Shown: positions 40,920 to 53,075, numbered from the stretch's first letter. The stretch is 64,000 nt of DNA from Microcella frigidaquae (GCF_014200395.1 NZ_JACHBS010000001.1:1488001-1552000); one strand, 5' to 3'. Numbers and translations are program-made. The notes: generated from the letters alone by a model not told the origin.

Positions 40920-42313
40920 TGCGCTGGCGGTTCATGGGCATGGTGATGGTGATCACCGCGCTCGTGCTGCTCGTGCAGACCGTACCCCTCGCCCAGTACC
41001 TGCGCGCGGTCGAGACCGATCGCCTCATCACCGGCCTCGAGCGCGATGCGTTCGTGCTGGCGGGTCGCGCGGAGGAGGCGCTGGAGGCGCTCGAACCGGC
41101 CGAGGTGGCCGGCATCGCCGCGATCGCCCAGGAGTACCGCGCATCGGGCGGGGGCCGCGTGGTCATCACGGATATCGACGGCACTGCTGTCGTGACGAGC
41201 GACGACGACCAGTCAGCGGTCGGCGGTGACTACTCGACCCGACCGGAGATCGCGCAGGCCCTCGCCGGCACGATCGCGACCGGGTCGCGCTTCTCGACGA
41301 CCCTCGACGAACAGCTGGTCTACGTGGCCGTGCCGGTGATCAGCGGTCAGGACATCGTCGGCGCCGTGCGCTTGACGTACCCCGCAGCAGTCGTCGACGA
41401 GGAGGTCGCCGAACGGCTCAGCGTGATCGGCATCGTCGCCCTGCTGACGCTCCTGATGGCCGGCATCGCGGGGGTGATCTTCTCGGGCACGGTGACGCGA
41501 CCCCTGCGCGTGCTCACGGCCGCGAGCGAGCGGCTCGCCGGGGGCGACCTGGATGCGCGGGCCGACACCGGTCGAGGAGCCCCCGAGCTCATGCAGCTGT
41601 CATCGACCTTCAACCGGATGGCTGATCGTCTCTCCGCGCTGATCGACGAGCAGCGGGCCTTCGCCGCCGACGCTTCGCACCAGCTGCGGACCCCCCTCAC
41701 CGCGCTGCGCCTCAAGCTGGAGCGCGCGCACGACCTGCTCGAGTCCGACCCGTCGGGTGCCGCCGAACGGCTGGTCGCGGCCGAGCGCGAGACCGACCGG
41801 CTGGTCACCATCGTCGAGGGGCTGCTGGCCCTCGGTCGAGCGGGGGCACCCACGGTGCGCCCCGCGCCGACCGACCTCGGAGCAGTGGCTCGTACGCGCG
41901 TTGAGCAGTGGGAGGCTCTCGCCGCCGAGTCGGGTGTCGAGGTGCGCGTCGAGGGTGCGCCGAGCGCCGGGGTGCTCGCGATCCCGACCGCGGTCGAGCA
42001 AATCATCGACAACCTGCTCGACAACGCCCTCGCCGTCTCGGCCGAGGGAACCGTCGTGCGGGTTCTGGTGACGGGCGGTGAGCGGCCGTCCGTCAGCATC
42101 ATCGACGAGGGGCCCGGGATGTCCGACGAAGAGCTCGCCCGCGCCTTCGACCGCTTCTGGCGAGGGTCGACGACGACCCCCGGCACGGGGCTCGGCCTCG
42201 CCATCGTCGCCGAGCTCGCGCGCGCGAGCGGAGCGGAGGCGACCCTGAGGCGCGGCGACCCGCGCGGTCTCGTCGCCACCGTCGAGTTCGCCGGCACCCA
42301 CCTCGACCCCTGA
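40919..42313 (+). CDS. Membrane sensor histidine kinase
   Basis: This 464-residue kinase partners the response regulator before it. It has an N-terminal membrane helix (about 5-24), an extracytoplasmic sensor region (about 26-165, PAS/Cache-like, with VVITDIDGTAVVTSD), a second helix (about 167-190), a HAMP domain, and a dimerisation/phospho-acceptor helix with His254 in ADASHQLRTPL. The ATP-binding domain has the N box (QIIDNLLDNAL), G1 (DEGPGM), F box (FDRFWRG) and G2 (GTGLGLAIV). The stop is only 17 bases before a 79-bp tandem repeat. Confidence 0.93.
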   Translation: MRWRFMGMVMVITALVLLVQTVPLAQYLRAVETDRLITGLERDAFVLAGRAEEALEALEPAEVAGIAAIAQEYRASGGGRVVITDIDGTAVVTSDDDQSAVGGDYSTRPEIAQALAGTIATGSRFSTTLDEQLVYVAVPVISGQDIVGAVRLTYPAAVVDEEVAERLSVIGIVALLTLLMAGIAGVIFSGTVTRPLRVLTAASERLAGGDLDARADTGRGAPELMQLSSTFNRMADRLSALIDEQRAFAADASHQLRTPLTALRLKLERAHDLLESDPSGAAERLVAAERETDRLVTIVEGLLALGRAGAPTVRPAPTDLGAVARTRVEQWEALAAESGVEVRVEGAPSAGVLAIPTAVEQIIDNLLDNALAVSAEGTVVRVLVTGGERPSVSIIDEGPGMSDEELARAFDRFWRGSTTTPGTGLGLAIVAELARASGAEATLRRGDPRGLVATVEFAGTHLDP

Positions 42314-42330
42314 CGCGGCAGAGCGAAGGT

Positions 42331-42687
42331 GCTCGTCTCGCGGAAGCGGCATCGCGCCGCGGGAGCGGGCTCGCAGAACTCGATCCGAGACGCGAAGCGA
42401 GACGACCACGCTCGTCTCGCGGAAGCGGCATCGCGCCGCAGGAGCGGGCTCGCAGAACTCGATCCGAGACGCGAAGCGAGACGACCACGCTCGTCTCGCG
42501 GAAGCGGCATCGCGCCGCAGGAGCGGGCTCGCAGAACTCGATCCGAGACGCGAAGCGAGACGACCACGCTCGTCTCGCGGAAGCGGCATCGCGCCGCAGG
42601 AGCGGGCTCGCAGAACTCGATCCGAGACGCGAAGCGAGACGACCACGCTCGTCTCGCGGAAGCGGCATCGCGCCGCAGGAGCGGCGG
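42331..42687. repeat. 79-bp tandem repeat, about 4.5 copies
   Basis: Units start at 42331, 42410, 42489, 42568 and 42647 with a constant 79-base period; the fifth unit breaks off after about 41 bases. Units two to four look identical and the first has at least one change (GGGAG versus AGGAG). Each unit opens with GCTCGTCTCGCGGAAGCGGC and holds the inverted pair GTCTCGC / GCGAGAC, so each can form a hairpin. The period is not a multiple of three and the frames rotate, so it is not coding. It fills the 391-base gap between the kinase gene and tRNA-Ala. Confidence 0.96.
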
Positions 42688-42704
42688 CGCGATCAGAAAA
42701 ACCG

Positions 42705-42777
42705 TGGAGCCTAGGGGAATCGAACCCCTGACCTCCTGCTTGCAAAGCAGGCGCTCTACCAATTGAGCTAAGGCCCC
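42705..42777 (-). tRNA. tRNA-Ala (anticodon TGC)
   Basis: The minus strand gives a 73-base tRNA. Acceptor GGGGCCT pairs with AGGCTCC, the D arm is TAGCTCAATTGGTAGAGC, the anticodon arm CCTGC/GCAGG has loop TTTGCAA, and the T arm is GGGGTTCGATTCCCC. The 3' CCA is not encoded. Confidence 0.97.
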
Positions 42778-42875
42778 GCATCCCCCAGATTACCCGCACG
42801 CCGCGTCGCGGAGACGGGAAGAAGGAGGGATCGGGACGTCACGCCGCAGAATCGGCGGCGTGACAATCAATACCG

Positions 42876-42949
42876 TGGGGATACCAGGACTTGAACCTGG
42901 GACCTCTTCGTTATCAGCGAAGCGCTCTAACCGCCTGAGCTATATCCCC
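42876..42949 (-). tRNA. tRNA-Ile (anticodon GAT)
   Basis: The minus strand gives a 74-base tRNA. Acceptor GGGGATA pairs with TATCCCC, the D arm is TAGCTCAGGCGGTTAGAGC, the anticodon arm CTTCG/CGAAG has loop CTGATAA, and the T arm is CCAGGTTCAAGTCCTGG. CCA is not encoded. It lies between the DUF3566 gene and tRNA-Ala, the usual actinobacterial position downstream of gyrA. Confidence 0.97.
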
Positions 42950-43011
42950 GTAGACCGGATGCCACTGTACAGCACCCGGTCGGGCTCTCCCAATTCGGGA
43001 GGAGCGCCCGA

Positions 43012-43416
43012 TCAGTTGTTGGTGAAGCCGACGAGCAGGCCGCCGGTCACGCGCACCATCAGGTTGTAGAGGAGGGCGCTGATCGCGCCGATGGCGGTGC
43101 CGCCCACGACATTGAGGATGGCGACGATGGTCGCGAACAGCATCACCTGCCCGAGCGAGAACAGGCTCACGAGACCGGCGTCCTCCCCGAGGATGGCGCT
43201 GAAGACCGAGTCGACCTTGGCGATGACGCCCTGCGCGTTGAGCACGATCCACACGAACAGGGTGGCGACCATCAGCAGGATGGCGCCGCAGATCGAGACG
43301 AGGAACGAGAGCTTCACCGCCGACCAGAAGTCGATGTAGACGAGCTTCAGGCGAACCTGCTTGGTCGGGGCCTGGCGCTGCGACTTGCGCTGCAGCTTCT
43401 CGGCGACTGTGCTCAC
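43012..43416 (-). CDS. DUF3566 membrane protein
   Basis: This 134-residue protein follows gyrA in nearly all actinobacteria. It has a basic N-terminus, then [40 protein letters not shown], which includes the first helix. A second helix region comes near the C-terminus ([37 protein letters not shown]). The start GTG 43416 overlaps the gyrA stop by four bases (GTGA). The function is not established. Confidence 0.9.
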   Translation of the reverse strand: MSTVAEKLQRKSQRQAPTKQVRLKLVYIDFWSAVKLSFLVSICGAILLMVATLFVWIVLNAQGVIAKVDSVFSAILGEDAGLVSLFSLGQVMLFATIVAILNVVGGTAIGAISALLYNLMVRVTGGLLVGFTNN

Positions 43417-45992
43417 GGGTTGTCGTCCTTTCCGCCCGCCGCGGCGTCGGGTGCCGCGGTGGTGTCTTTGTCGCCCTCCGCCGCATCGGCGGGAGCAGTG
43501 TCGTCATCGGCGAGGTTGCGCTCGCTGTTGCGGGCGATCGCGATGATGCGGTCATCGTCGTCGGGCCGAGCGAAGACGACCCCCATGGTGTCGCGGCCCT
43601 TGGCCGGGACCTCGGCCACGGAGGAGCGTACCACTTTGCCGTTTTCCATCACCACGAGCACCTCGTCGTCGTCGCCGACGATCAACCCGCCGGCGAGCGC
43701 GCCGCGGTCGTCGCTGAGCTTGGCGACCTTGATACCGAGGCCTCCCCGCTGCTGCACCCGGTACTGGTCGGCGGCTGTGCGCTTGGCGAACCCGCCCTCG
43801 GTGACGACGAAGACGTAGCCGCCCTCGGTGACGACATCGGCCGACAGCAGCTCGTCGCCGGCGCGGAACTTCATTCCGGTCACGCCACTCGTCGAGCGGC
43901 CCATCGGGCGCAGAGCCGCGTCGTCAGCGGTGAACCGCAGCGACATTCCCTGGCGTGAGATCAGCAGCAGGTCGTCGGAGTCGTCGGCGAGCATGGCCGA
44001 GACGAGTTCGTCGCCCTCGCGCAGGTTGATGGCGATGATGCCGCCCGTGCGGTTGGTGTCGTACTCGGTGAGCGCGGTCTTCTTGACGAGGCCGTTGCGC
44101 GTGGCGAGCACGAGGTGCTGCGCGACCGAGTAGTCGCGGATGTCCAGGATCTGCGCGATCTCCTCCTCCGGCTGCAGCGCGAGGAGGTTGGCGACGTGCT
44201 GCCCCTTCGCATCGCGGCCGGCCTCCTGCACCTCGTACGCCTTGAGCCGGTAGACCCGGCCAGTGGTGGTGAAGAACAGCAGCCAGTGGTGCGTCGTCGT
44301 GACGAAGAAGTGCTCGACCACGTCGTCCGCGCGGAGCTGGGCACCCTTGACGCCCTTGCCGCCGCGGTGCTGCGAGCGGTAGTTGTCGCTGCGCGTCCGC
44401 TTGATGTAGCCGCCTCGGGTGACGGTGACGACCATCTCCTCCTCGGGGATCAGGTCCTCCATGCTCATGTCGCCATCGAAGCCGAACATGATCTCGGTGC
44501 GCCGGTCGTCGCCGTACTTGTCGACGATCTCGGTGAGCTCCTCCGAGACGATCGAGCGCTGGCGCTCGGGGCTGGCGAGAATCTGCTGGTAGTCGGCGAT
44601 GAGGCGCTCGAGCTCCTCCGCCTGCTCCTGGATCTTCTGGCGTTCGAGAGCGGCCAGGCGGCGCAGCTGCAGGTTCAGGATGGCCGTCGCCTGCAGCTCG
44701 TCGACGTCGAGCAGCGCGATCAGTCCGTCGCGGGCCTCCTCGACGGTGGGCGAGCGACGGATCAGCGCGATGACCTCGTCAAGGGCATCCAGCGCCTTCA
44801 GGTAGCCGCGCAGGATGTGGGCATCGGCCTCGGCCTTCTTGAGCCGGAAGGCGGTGCGCCGCACGATGACGTCGATCTGGTGCGCGGTCCAGTACGTGAT
44901 GAAGCCGTCGATCGGCAGTGTGCGCGGCACGCCGTCGACGATGGCGAGCATATTCGCACCGAAGTTGTCCTGCAGCTGGGTGTGCTTGTACAGGTTGTTG
45001 AGCACAACCTTGGCGACCGCGTCGCGCTTGAGGACGATCACGAGACGCTGGCCGGTGCGGCCCGACGACTCGTCACGGATGTCGGCGATGCCGCCGAGCT
45101 TGCCCTCCTTGACGAGGTCGGCGATCTTGATCGCCAGGTTGTCAGGGTTGACCTGGTACGGCAGCTCGGTGATGACCAGGCAGGTGCGGTTCTGGATCTC
45201 CTCGACCGTGACGACCGCGCGCATCGTGATCGACCCGCGGCCGGTGCGGTACGCATCCTGGATGCCCTTGATGCCGAGGATCTGTGCGCCGGTCGGGAAG
45301 TCGGGACCCTTCACCCGCTGAAGGATCGCCTCGAGGAGCTCCTCGCGATCGGCCTCCGGGTGCTCGAGGTGCCAGAGCGCGGCCGACGCCACCTCTCGCA
45401 GGTTGTGCGGCGGGATGTTCGTGGCCATGCCGACCGCGATGCCGACCGAGCCGTTGACGAGGAGGTTCGGGAACCGCGAGGGCAGGATGCTGGGCTCCTG
45501 CGTTCGACCGTCGTAGTTGTCCTGGAAGTCGACGGTGTCTTCCTCGATGTCGCGCACCATCTCCATGGCGAGCGGGGCCATCTTGGTCTCGGTGTACCGC
45601 GGGGCCGCGGCGCCGTCGTTGCCGGGAGAGCCGAAGTTGCCCTGGCCGGCGGCCAGCGGATACCGCATCGACCACGGCTGCACGAGGCGGACGAGGGCGT
45701 CGTAGATCGCCGAGTCGCCGTGCGGGTGGAACTGCCCCATGACGTCGCCGACGACGCGCGAGCACTTCGAGTACGCCTTGTCAGGACGGTAGCCGCCGTC
45801 GAACATCGCGTAGATGACGCGGCGGTGCACGGGCTTGAGCCCGTCGCGCACGTCGGGCAGGGCGCGACCGACGATGACGCTCATCGCATAGTCGAGGTAC
45901 GACCGCTGCATCTCGAGCTGCAGGTCGACCTGGTTCACCTTGCCGCCCGGGCCGTGCTCGGAGGTCTCGGTGCCGGTCGTCTCGTCTGCCAT
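43413..45992 (-). CDS. gyrA: DNA gyrase subunit A
   Basis: This 859-residue subunit breaks and rejoins DNA to add negative supercoils, with GyrB. The active-site tyrosine is Tyr133 in APRYTETKM. The quinolone-resistance region reads [14 protein letters not shown] (about 89-102), with Ser94 and Asp98 at the two key positions, which is the susceptible form. The C-terminal domain is made of the usual blades with GyrA-box [10 protein letters not shown]. The last 35 residues are acidic and Ala/Asp-rich. It is 45 bases downstream of gyrB and overlaps the DUF3566 gene. Confidence 0.97.
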   Translation of the reverse strand: MADETTGTETSEHGPGGKVNQVDLQLEMQRSYLDYAMSVIVGRALPDVRDGLKPVHRRVIYAMFDGGYRPDKAYSKCSRVVGDVMGQFHPHGDSAIYDALVRLVQPWSMRYPLAAGQGNFGSPGNDGAAAPRYTETKMAPLAMEMVRDIEEDTVDFQDNYDGRTQEPSILPSRFPNLLVNGSVGIAVGMATNIPPHNLREVASAALWHLEHPEADREELLEAILQRVKGPDFPTGAQILGIKGIQDAYRTGRGSITMRAVVTVEEIQNRTCLVITELPYQVNPDNLAIKIADLVKEGKLGGIADIRDESSGRTGQRLVIVLKRDAVAKVVLNNLYKHTQLQDNFGANMLAIVDGVPRTLPIDGFITYWTAHQIDVIVRRTAFRLKKAEADAHILRGYLKALDALDEVIALIRRSPTVEEARDGLIALLDVDELQATAILNLQLRRLAALERQKIQEQAEELERLIADYQQILASPERQRSIVSEELTEIVDKYGDDRRTEIMFGFDGDMSMEDLIPEEEMVVTVTRGGYIKRTRSDNYRSQHRGGKGVKGAQLRADDVVEHFFVTTTHHWLLFFTTTGRVYRLKAYEVQEAGRDAKGQHVANLLALQPEEEIAQILDIRDYSVAQHLVLATRNGLVKKTALTEYDTNRTGGIIAINLREGDELVSAMLADDSDDLLLISRQGMSLRFTADDAALRPMGRSTSGVTGMKFRAGDELLSADVVTEGGYVFVVTEGGFAKRTAADQYRVQQRGGLGIKVAKLSDDRGALAGGLIVGDDDEVLVVMENGKVVRSSVAEVPAKGRDTMGVVFARPDDDDRIIAIARNSERNLADDDTAPADAAEGDKDTTAAPDAAAGGKDDNP

Positions 45993-46037
45993 CGGATGCC
46001 CTTCAGTGGTGGAGTGCGGGTGCGCGGTCGCTGTCGA

Positions 46038-48068
<2,031 letters not shown>

Positions 48069-48104
48069 TCAGGGGGCTGAACAACGCCCCGAACTGGCGG
48101 GTCC

Positions 48105-48113
48105 ATCCTAGCA
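48105..48113 (-). promoter_or_regulatory. Possible gyrB promoter (extended -10)
   Basis: On the minus strand TGCTAGGAT lies 76 bases before the gyrB ATG, inside the only sizeable gap (172 bases) between gyrB and the DUF721 gene. No good -35 hexamer stands at 17 bases, which suits an extended -10 promoter. This is a weak call. Confidence 0.35.
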
Positions 48114-48201
48114 ACGGAATGCCTTCAGGAGGCTTCAGAATGGCCCTCTGGGGAGATTTCTGGACGACGGTGGACTGATTTGCGGTTGTGGCTCCGCTCG
48201 T

Positions 48202-48732
48202 TCAGCCGTAGGTATCTCGGGGGCCTCGACCGGGTACCGATCGCGGACCGCGTTTCCAGCTCGGCGCACCGGGCCCGATGAACCGCACGGAGGACACCTC
48301 CGCGTCAGGGAACCGCTGCAGGATCATCGTCAGGATCTCCGCGCGCATCAGCCTCAGCTGGGTGGCCCAGGCTGTCGAGTCGCACTGCACCATGAGCACG
48401 CCCTCCTCGATGCCGACGGGTTCGCTGTGCGCGGCCGTGTCGGAGCCGACGAGCTCGGGCCAGGCCACGAGGAGCTCGCCCCGGGCGAGCGGGGAGCTCC
48501 AGCCGAGCGAGCGGGTCACCGCATCGATGACGTCGCCGAGGCCCGCCGGGTCGCGGCCGTTCTCGAAGGGGGCGGTGCCGTCGAGCGACCGTGCGGCTCG
48601 ACGCCGGCCATCCTTCGACCGCAAGGCAGGGTCTCCCAGCAAGCCGCGCAGACGGCGATAGACGGCGCTCGACTCCGACTCCGCGTTCGCCGCCGACTCC
48701 GCGGGCGACGTCATGTCATCGCTCCCAGTCAC
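48202..48732 (-). CDS. DciA-like DUF721 protein
   Basis: This 176-residue protein occupies the recF-gyrB position where actinobacteria carry a DUF721 (DciA) gene, implicated in loading of the replicative helicase. The DUF721 core is about 60-150 (LGDVIDAVTRSLGWSSPLARGELLVAWPELVGSDTAAHSEPVGI, then WATQLRLMRAEILTMILQRF). The N-terminal 50 residues are disordered-looking and basic. GTG 48732 overlaps the recF stop by four bases (GTGA); ATG 48714 is an alternative. The role in replication is inferred from family and place. Confidence 0.87.
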   Translation of the reverse strand: MTGSDDMTSPAESAANAESESSAVYRRLRGLLGDPALRSKDGRRRAARSLDGTAPFENGRDPAGLGDVIDAVTRSLGWSSPLARGELLVAWPELVGSDTAAHSEPVGIEEGVLMVQCDSTAWATQLRLMRAEILTMILQRFPDAEVSSVRFIGPGAPSWKRGPRSVPGRGPRDTYG

Positions 48733-49877
48733 GCGCCGTCCTCCACGATCTCTCCGGCGCGGATCCCCACCCGGGCCGCCGCCAGCCTCGCGGGAACATC
48801 CGCGCCGACGGCCGCCGTGATCAGCACTTGCTCGTATCCGCCCACCGCGTCGGCGAGACGCTCGCGCCGTCCGTGGTCAAGCTCGGCGAACACGTCGTCG
48901 AGGATGACCACCGGGTCACCAGCCACCTCATCAGCGCGGAGCACTTCAGCAGTGGCGAGTTTGAGCGCCAGTGCGTAGGACCAGCTCTCGCCGTGGCTCG
49001 CATACCCCCGCGCGGGCAAGCCGTTCAACTCGAGCACGAGATCATCGCGATGCGGGCCCACGAGGGTCACCGCCCGGTCGAGCTCGTCCCGTCGCCGTGA
49101 GGCGACCGCGGCGCGAAACGCTTCGGCCAGAGTGGTCGGATCATCCACCGTCTCGGGAGGGAAGTCTTCATCGGCGGATCCATGGATGCTGAGCCGCAGC
49201 GCGATCCGCGTGCGATGCTCATCCCCCGCGACCGCGGAGTACGCCGCACCCACGTGCGGCCGCAATTGCGCGACCGCGTCGGCCCGCGCGGTGATGATCT
49301 GAGTGCCGAGGTCGACGAGTCGTTCATCCCACACATCGAGGGTCGTGAGCTGATCGGGCCGGAGCCGCGAGGACCGGGCCGACTTGAGCAGCGAGTTGCG
49401 CTGCCGGACGACGCGCTCGTAGTCGGACATGACGCCGGCCATGCGCGGCGAGCGCTGCGCGACGAGAGTGTCGAGGAAGGCACGTCGGACACCGGGATCG
49501 CCACGGACGATGGCGAGATCCTCCGGTGCGAACAGCACGCTGCGCAGGTAGCGCGGCAGATCCCGCATGCGGATCGCGGATCCGTTGACCTGTGCACGAT
49601 TGGGTGCGCCGCGGTTGAGCTGCAGCTCGATCACGAGGGCCCGCTCATCGTGCTGCACGCGCACCCGGACGACTGCGGACTCCGCACCGAAACGGATCAG
49701 GGGCTGGTCGCCGGAGACCCGGTGCGACGAGGCCGACCCGGCATAGGCGATTGCCTCGACGAGGTTCGTCTTGCCCTGGCCGTTGCGGCCGATGAAGAGC
49801 ACCGGGCCGGCCTGCAGGGCGAGGTCGACCTGGGCGTAGTTGCGGAAGTCGACGAGCTGCAGGTGGGTGACGTGCAC
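48729..49877 (-). CDS. recF: DNA replication and repair protein RecF
   Basis: This 382-residue SMC-like ATPase helps load RecA at gaps. The Walker A motif is GRNGQGKTNLVEAI (about 30-43). The signature motif and Walker B are at the C-terminal side (YASHGESWSYALALKLA, VVILDDVFAELD). It is six bases or less from the end of dnaN and overlaps the DciA-like gene. Confidence 0.96.
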   Translation of the reverse strand: MHVTHLQLVDFRNYAQVDLALQAGPVLFIGRNGQGKTNLVEAIAYAGSASSHRVSGDQPLIRFGAESAVVRVRVQHDERALVIELQLNRGAPNRAQVNGSAIRMRDLPRYLRSVLFAPEDLAIVRGDPGVRRAFLDTLVAQRSPRMAGVMSDYERVVRQRNSLLKSARSSRLRPDQLTTLDVWDERLVDLGTQIITARADAVAQLRPHVGAAYSAVAGDEHRTRIALRLSIHGSADEDFPPETVDDPTTLAEAFRAAVASRRRDELDRAVTLVGPHRDDLVLELNGLPARGYASHGESWSYALALKLATAEVLRADEVAGDPVVILDDVFAELDHGRRERLADAVGGYEQVLITAAVGADVPARLAAARVGIRAGEIVEDGA

Positions 49878-49882
49878 GCCCG

Positions 49883-51025
49883 TCAGCGCAGCAGCAGGTT
49901 CGGCTGCAGCAGGTAGCGGTAGTTGTCGGAGCCCGGCTGGTCCTTCGACGACTGGCTCGTGATCAGGACGGGACCCGGCTTGTTCGGGTTGTCGGTCTTC
50001 GTGAAGCCGATGCGCACGAACTCGCTGTGCACGGCTGAGAGCCCGTCGATGAGGAACTGCGGCTTGAGCGACACCGTCGTGTCGCCACCGGTCAGGTGGG
50101 CGTCGATGGTCTCCGAGGCCTGAGCGTTCTCGGAACCGATCGCTTCGAGGGTGAGACCGTCATCGTTAAAGCTGTACCGCAGCGCCGCATCCCGCTCGAG
50201 AACAAGCTGCACGCGACGAGTCGACTCTACGAGCTCAGCCGTGTTCATCACGGCGTAGTTCTCGACGGTCTCGGGGAAGAGACGCTTGACGGGCGGGAAG
50301 TTGCCCTTGATGAGAAGCGAGGTGACCGTCTTCTGGTCGGCCGAGAAAGCGATCAGCTCCCGATCTCCTCCGCTGACGATCGTGACCGACACGGTGGCGG
50401 CGTGGGCGAAGATTTTGCCGATCTCGGAAAGCGTGCGAGCCGGTACAAGCGCGGTGACACCGTCGACCGAGCCGGTCGACTCCCAATCGATCTCTCGGAC
50501 CGCGACGCGGTAGCGGTCGGTGGCGACGAGGGAGAGGCGGTTGCCCGTGATCTCGAGCTGCACACCGGTGATGACCGGAGTGACATCGTCGCGCGATGCC
50601 GCGACGGCGACCTGCGCGACCGCATCGGCGAAGGCATCACCCGGCAGGACTCCGCTGGATCCGTCGACGACCGGAAGGCTCGGGTACTCCTCGACGGGCA
50701 TGCTCGAGAGTGTGAATCGGGCCGACCCGCAGCGGACGGCGATCTTGCCCTCATCGGTCGTGAACTCCACCGGTGCATTCGGCAGGCGCGAGGCGATGTC
50801 GGCGAGCAGCCGGCCGGAGACGAGAACGGTGCCGTCCTCGGTGACATCGGCGGTGATCGAGGTCTGCGCCGAGACCTCGTAGTCGAAGCTCGAGAGCGTG
50901 ACCGTCGAACCCTCGGCGCGGAGCAGAACTCCGCTGAGGATCGGCAGCGTCGTGCGCTGAGGAAGAAGCTTGACGGCGAACGACACCGCTTCGCTGAAGA
51001 CGTCGCGATTCACCTGGAACTTCAC
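49883..51025 (-). CDS. dnaN: DNA polymerase III sliding clamp
   Basis: This 380-residue protein is the beta clamp that holds replicative polymerase on DNA. It has three repeated clamp domains; the first starts MKFQVNRDVFSEAVSFAVKLLPQRTT. I chose GTG 51025 because GAGGGA lies six bases upstream and the product then starts exactly as family members do; ATG 51040 would add five residues. The C-terminus is NYRYLLQPNLLLR; the usual last residues (MP(V/M)R(L)) are changed to LLLR. Confidence 0.96.
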   Translation of the reverse strand: MKFQVNRDVFSEAVSFAVKLLPQRTTLPILSGVLLRAEGSTVTLSSFDYEVSAQTSITADVTEDGTVLVSGRLLADIASRLPNAPVEFTTDEGKIAVRCGSARFTLSSMPVEEYPSLPVVDGSSGVLPGDAFADAVAQVAVAASRDDVTPVITGVQLEITGNRLSLVATDRYRVAVREIDWESTGSVDGVTALVPARTLSEIGKIFAHAATVSVTIVSGGDRELIAFSADQKTVTSLLIKGNFPPVKRLFPETVENYAVMNTAELVESTRRVQLVLERDAALRYSFNDDGLTLEAIGSENAQASETIDAHLTGGDTTVSLKPQFLIDGLSAVHSEFVRIGFTKTDNPNKPGPVLITSQSSKDQPGSDNYRYLLQPNLLLR

Positions 51026-51431
51026 GCTGGTCCCTCTCATCGACACGGCCCCGGGCGGGGCCTTCCATACTGGCACAGCGCCGAGCCGGGGGCGATGGCG
51101 CGCTCGTCTCCTCAGGTTATCGACCGGATGCTTAACCAAGAGAGAAGAAGAACAGCATCATTAACCGCTGTTCACACTGTGGAGAACCGCCCTCCACGCC
51201 CGGGATCATGAGGAACTACAGCCGTGGAAGATGTGGAAACGCTGCGGGGAGATCTGGTCGAGGCTCGGGAGGGCTGTGGGGGAGAACTCGCCGTCGCTCA
51301 CATCGAGCGGATGCTCGTCAACATGTCATCCCCACCGTCGACGGAAGTTATCCACAGGCTGTCCCCAGTGTGCGAAACGTGCAGTGAAACTGGACGAACG
51401 CTGTGCGCGACCGGAATCGGGCGCCGGCAGT
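51026..51431. other. dnaN-dnaA intergenic region, part of the replication origin
   Basis: This 406-base gap has no gene. It holds DnaA-box sequences: TTATCCACA at 51348-51356 (perfect, plus strand), TGTGGAGAA at 51178-51186 (minus strand, one change), and TGTGGAAAC at 51232-51240 (minus strand, weaker). The stretch 51119-51180 is visibly AT-richer than its surroundings (CTTAACCAAGAGAGAAG, CATTAACC), as expected for an unwinding region. Together with the boxes upstream of dnaA it forms the probable oriC. Confidence 0.8.
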
Positions 51432-52844
51432 TCAGCTGTAGCGCTGGTTCTGCTTGATGCGGCTGGTGAGCTCGGTGACCTGGTTGTAGATCGAGCGGCG
51501 CTCCTTCATGAGTTCGCTGATCTTCTTGTTCGCGTACATCACCGTCGTGTGATCGCGATTGCCGAACAGCTTGCCGATCTGCGGCAGCGACATGTTCGTC
51601 AGTTCACGGCAGAGGTACATCGCGATCTGTCGAGCGGTCGCGATTGCCTGCGATCGCGAGGAGCCGTACAGGTCATCGACGGTGAACTTGAAGTAGGCCG
51701 CGGTGTGATTGATGATGTTGACCGGCTCGATCACGTTGTCGCCGTCAAGGCTGATGAGGTCCTTCATCACCGTCTGCACGAGCTGAAGGTCGATGGGCGT
51801 GCGGTTCAGGTTCGCGAACGCGGTCACTCGGATCAGGGCACCCTCGAGCTCGCGGATGTTGCTCGAGACCTTCGAGGCGATGTACTCGAGCACGTCATCC
51901 CGAACCTGCAGCTTGTCGTTCTGCGCCTTCTTGCGCAGGATCGCGATACGGGTCTCGAGGTCGGGTGCTTGAACGTCGGTGATGAGCCCCCACTCGAAGC
52001 GGCTCCGCATGCGGTCCTCGAAGCCGGTGAGGTGCTTCGGGGGCAGGTCGCTGGTGATGACCACCTGCTTGTTGTGATCGTGCAGCGTGTTGAAGGTGTG
52101 GAAGAACGCCTCCTGCGTCGAATCCTTGCCCTGCAGGAACTGGATGTCGTCGATCAGCAGGATGTCGATCTCGCGGTAGCGCGACTGGAAGAGGCTCGCA
52201 CGGTTGTTGGCGATCGAGTTGATGAAGTCGTTCGTGAACTCCTCCGAGCTCACGTACCGAACGCGGATGCCCGGGTAGAGGCTCTCGGCGTAGTGGCCGA
52301 TCGCGTGCAGGAGGTGGGTCTTGCCCAGCCCCGACTCGCCGTAGATGAAGAGCGGGTTGTACGCCTTCGCCGGCGCTTCGGCCACGGCGACCGCCGCGGC
52401 GTGCGCGAAGCGGTTCGACCCGCCGATGACGAAGTTGTCGAAGCTGTATTTCTCGTTGAGCCGGCTGTCGCTGCGGCGGCCCGGGGTCTCGAGGGTTGGG
52501 GTCGCCACCGGCTGTTCGATGTACGAGGGGCTCTGCTCGGTGACGTCCGGGCTCGCGTCGAGCACCTCGTTCTGGATCTCCGGGTTCACGACGATCGCGA
52601 AGCTCGTCACCGCGTCGTCGGCCACGATCGAGAGCGCGCTGAGCAGGGGCAAACGGATGCGCTGCTCCAGCATCCCCCGCGTCAGCTCGTTCGGCACCTC
52701 GAGATAGAAGGTGCCCGCCATGACGCCGCGCGGTTCCACCAGATTGATGAAGCCGTGCAGCTGGGGGGTGATGCGCTCATCTGCGGTGAGCACCGCGCGG
52801 ACCGACTCCCAGAGCTCCTGCGGGGACTCGATCTCGGTGGACAT
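51432..52844 (-). CDS. dnaA: Chromosomal replication initiator DnaA
   Basis: This 470-residue initiator has domain I (about 1-90), a variable linker (95-125), the AAA+ domain starting [20 protein letters not shown] with Walker [12 protein letters not shown] (169-179) and Walker [11 protein letters not shown]. The C-terminal DNA-binding domain carries the signature [18 protein letters not shown] 52844 has GGAG six bases upstream and yields the usual N-terminus; the open frame upstream is not supported. It is flanked by DnaA boxes on both sides. Confidence 0.97.
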   Translation of the reverse strand: MSTEIESPQELWESVRAVLTADERITPQLHGFINLVEPRGVMAGTFYLEVPNELTRGMLEQRIRLPLLSALSIVADDAVTSFAIVVNPEIQNEVLDASPDVTEQSPSYIEQPVATPTLETPGRRSDSRLNEKYSFDNFVIGGSNRFAHAAAVAVAEAPAKAYNPLFIYGESGLGKTHLLHAIGHYAESLYPGIRVRYVSSEEFTNDFINSIANNRASLFQSRYREIDILLIDDIQFLQGKDSTQEAFFHTFNTLHDHNKQVVITSDLPPKHLTGFEDRMRSRFEWGLITDVQAPDLETRIAILRKKAQNDKLQVRDDVLEYIASKVSSNIRELEGALIRVTAFANLNRTPIDLQLVQTVMKDLISLDGDNVIEPVNIINHTAAYFKFTVDDLYGSSRSQAIATARQIAMYLCRELTNMSLPQIGKLFGNRDHTTVMYANKKISELMKERRSIYNQVTELTSRIKQNQRYS

Positions 52845-52874
52845 GCGGGCTCCTCGGACGTCGGTGGACAGCGG

Positions 52875-52939
52875 TGTAGATAACTGTAATCCGACCACGG
52901 CGCGTCGTTGCCAGGGGCCTCTCCCCAGCATGTGGATAA
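52875..52939. other. DnaA boxes upstream of dnaA (second part of oriC)
   Basis: In the 231-base gap between the divergent dnaA and rpmH genes, TGTGGATAA at 52931-52939 is a perfect minus-strand DnaA box and TGTAGATAA at 52875-52883 differs by one base. They may serve autoregulation of dnaA as well as initiation. Confidence 0.7.
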
Positions 52940-52960
52940 TGCCGTCGGTCATCGTGCGGT

Positions 52961-52989
52961 TTGACCATGGTGCGGCCGGAGCCTATTGT
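52961..52989 (+). promoter_or_regulatory. Sigma-A-type promoter for rpmH-rnpA
   Basis: TTGACC (52961-52966) and TATTGT (52984-52989) are separated by exactly 17 bases, about 87 bases before the rpmH start. The direction and position suit the rpmH-rnpA-yidD-yidC operon. Confidence 0.7.
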
Positions 52990-53075
52990 TAACCGGTTGA
53001 CTTCTGTCTGCGCCATCTCTGGCGGTCGGGCAGTCCCTTTCGTCGTCGCAGGCCCGCAGGGTCGAGGAGAGAACC

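Noticed and set aside
42331..42687. 79-bp repeats considered as a CRISPR array or a repeat protein
   Set aside because: The units are contiguous with no variable spacers and there are no cas genes; the period is not divisible by three, so no repeat protein is encoded.
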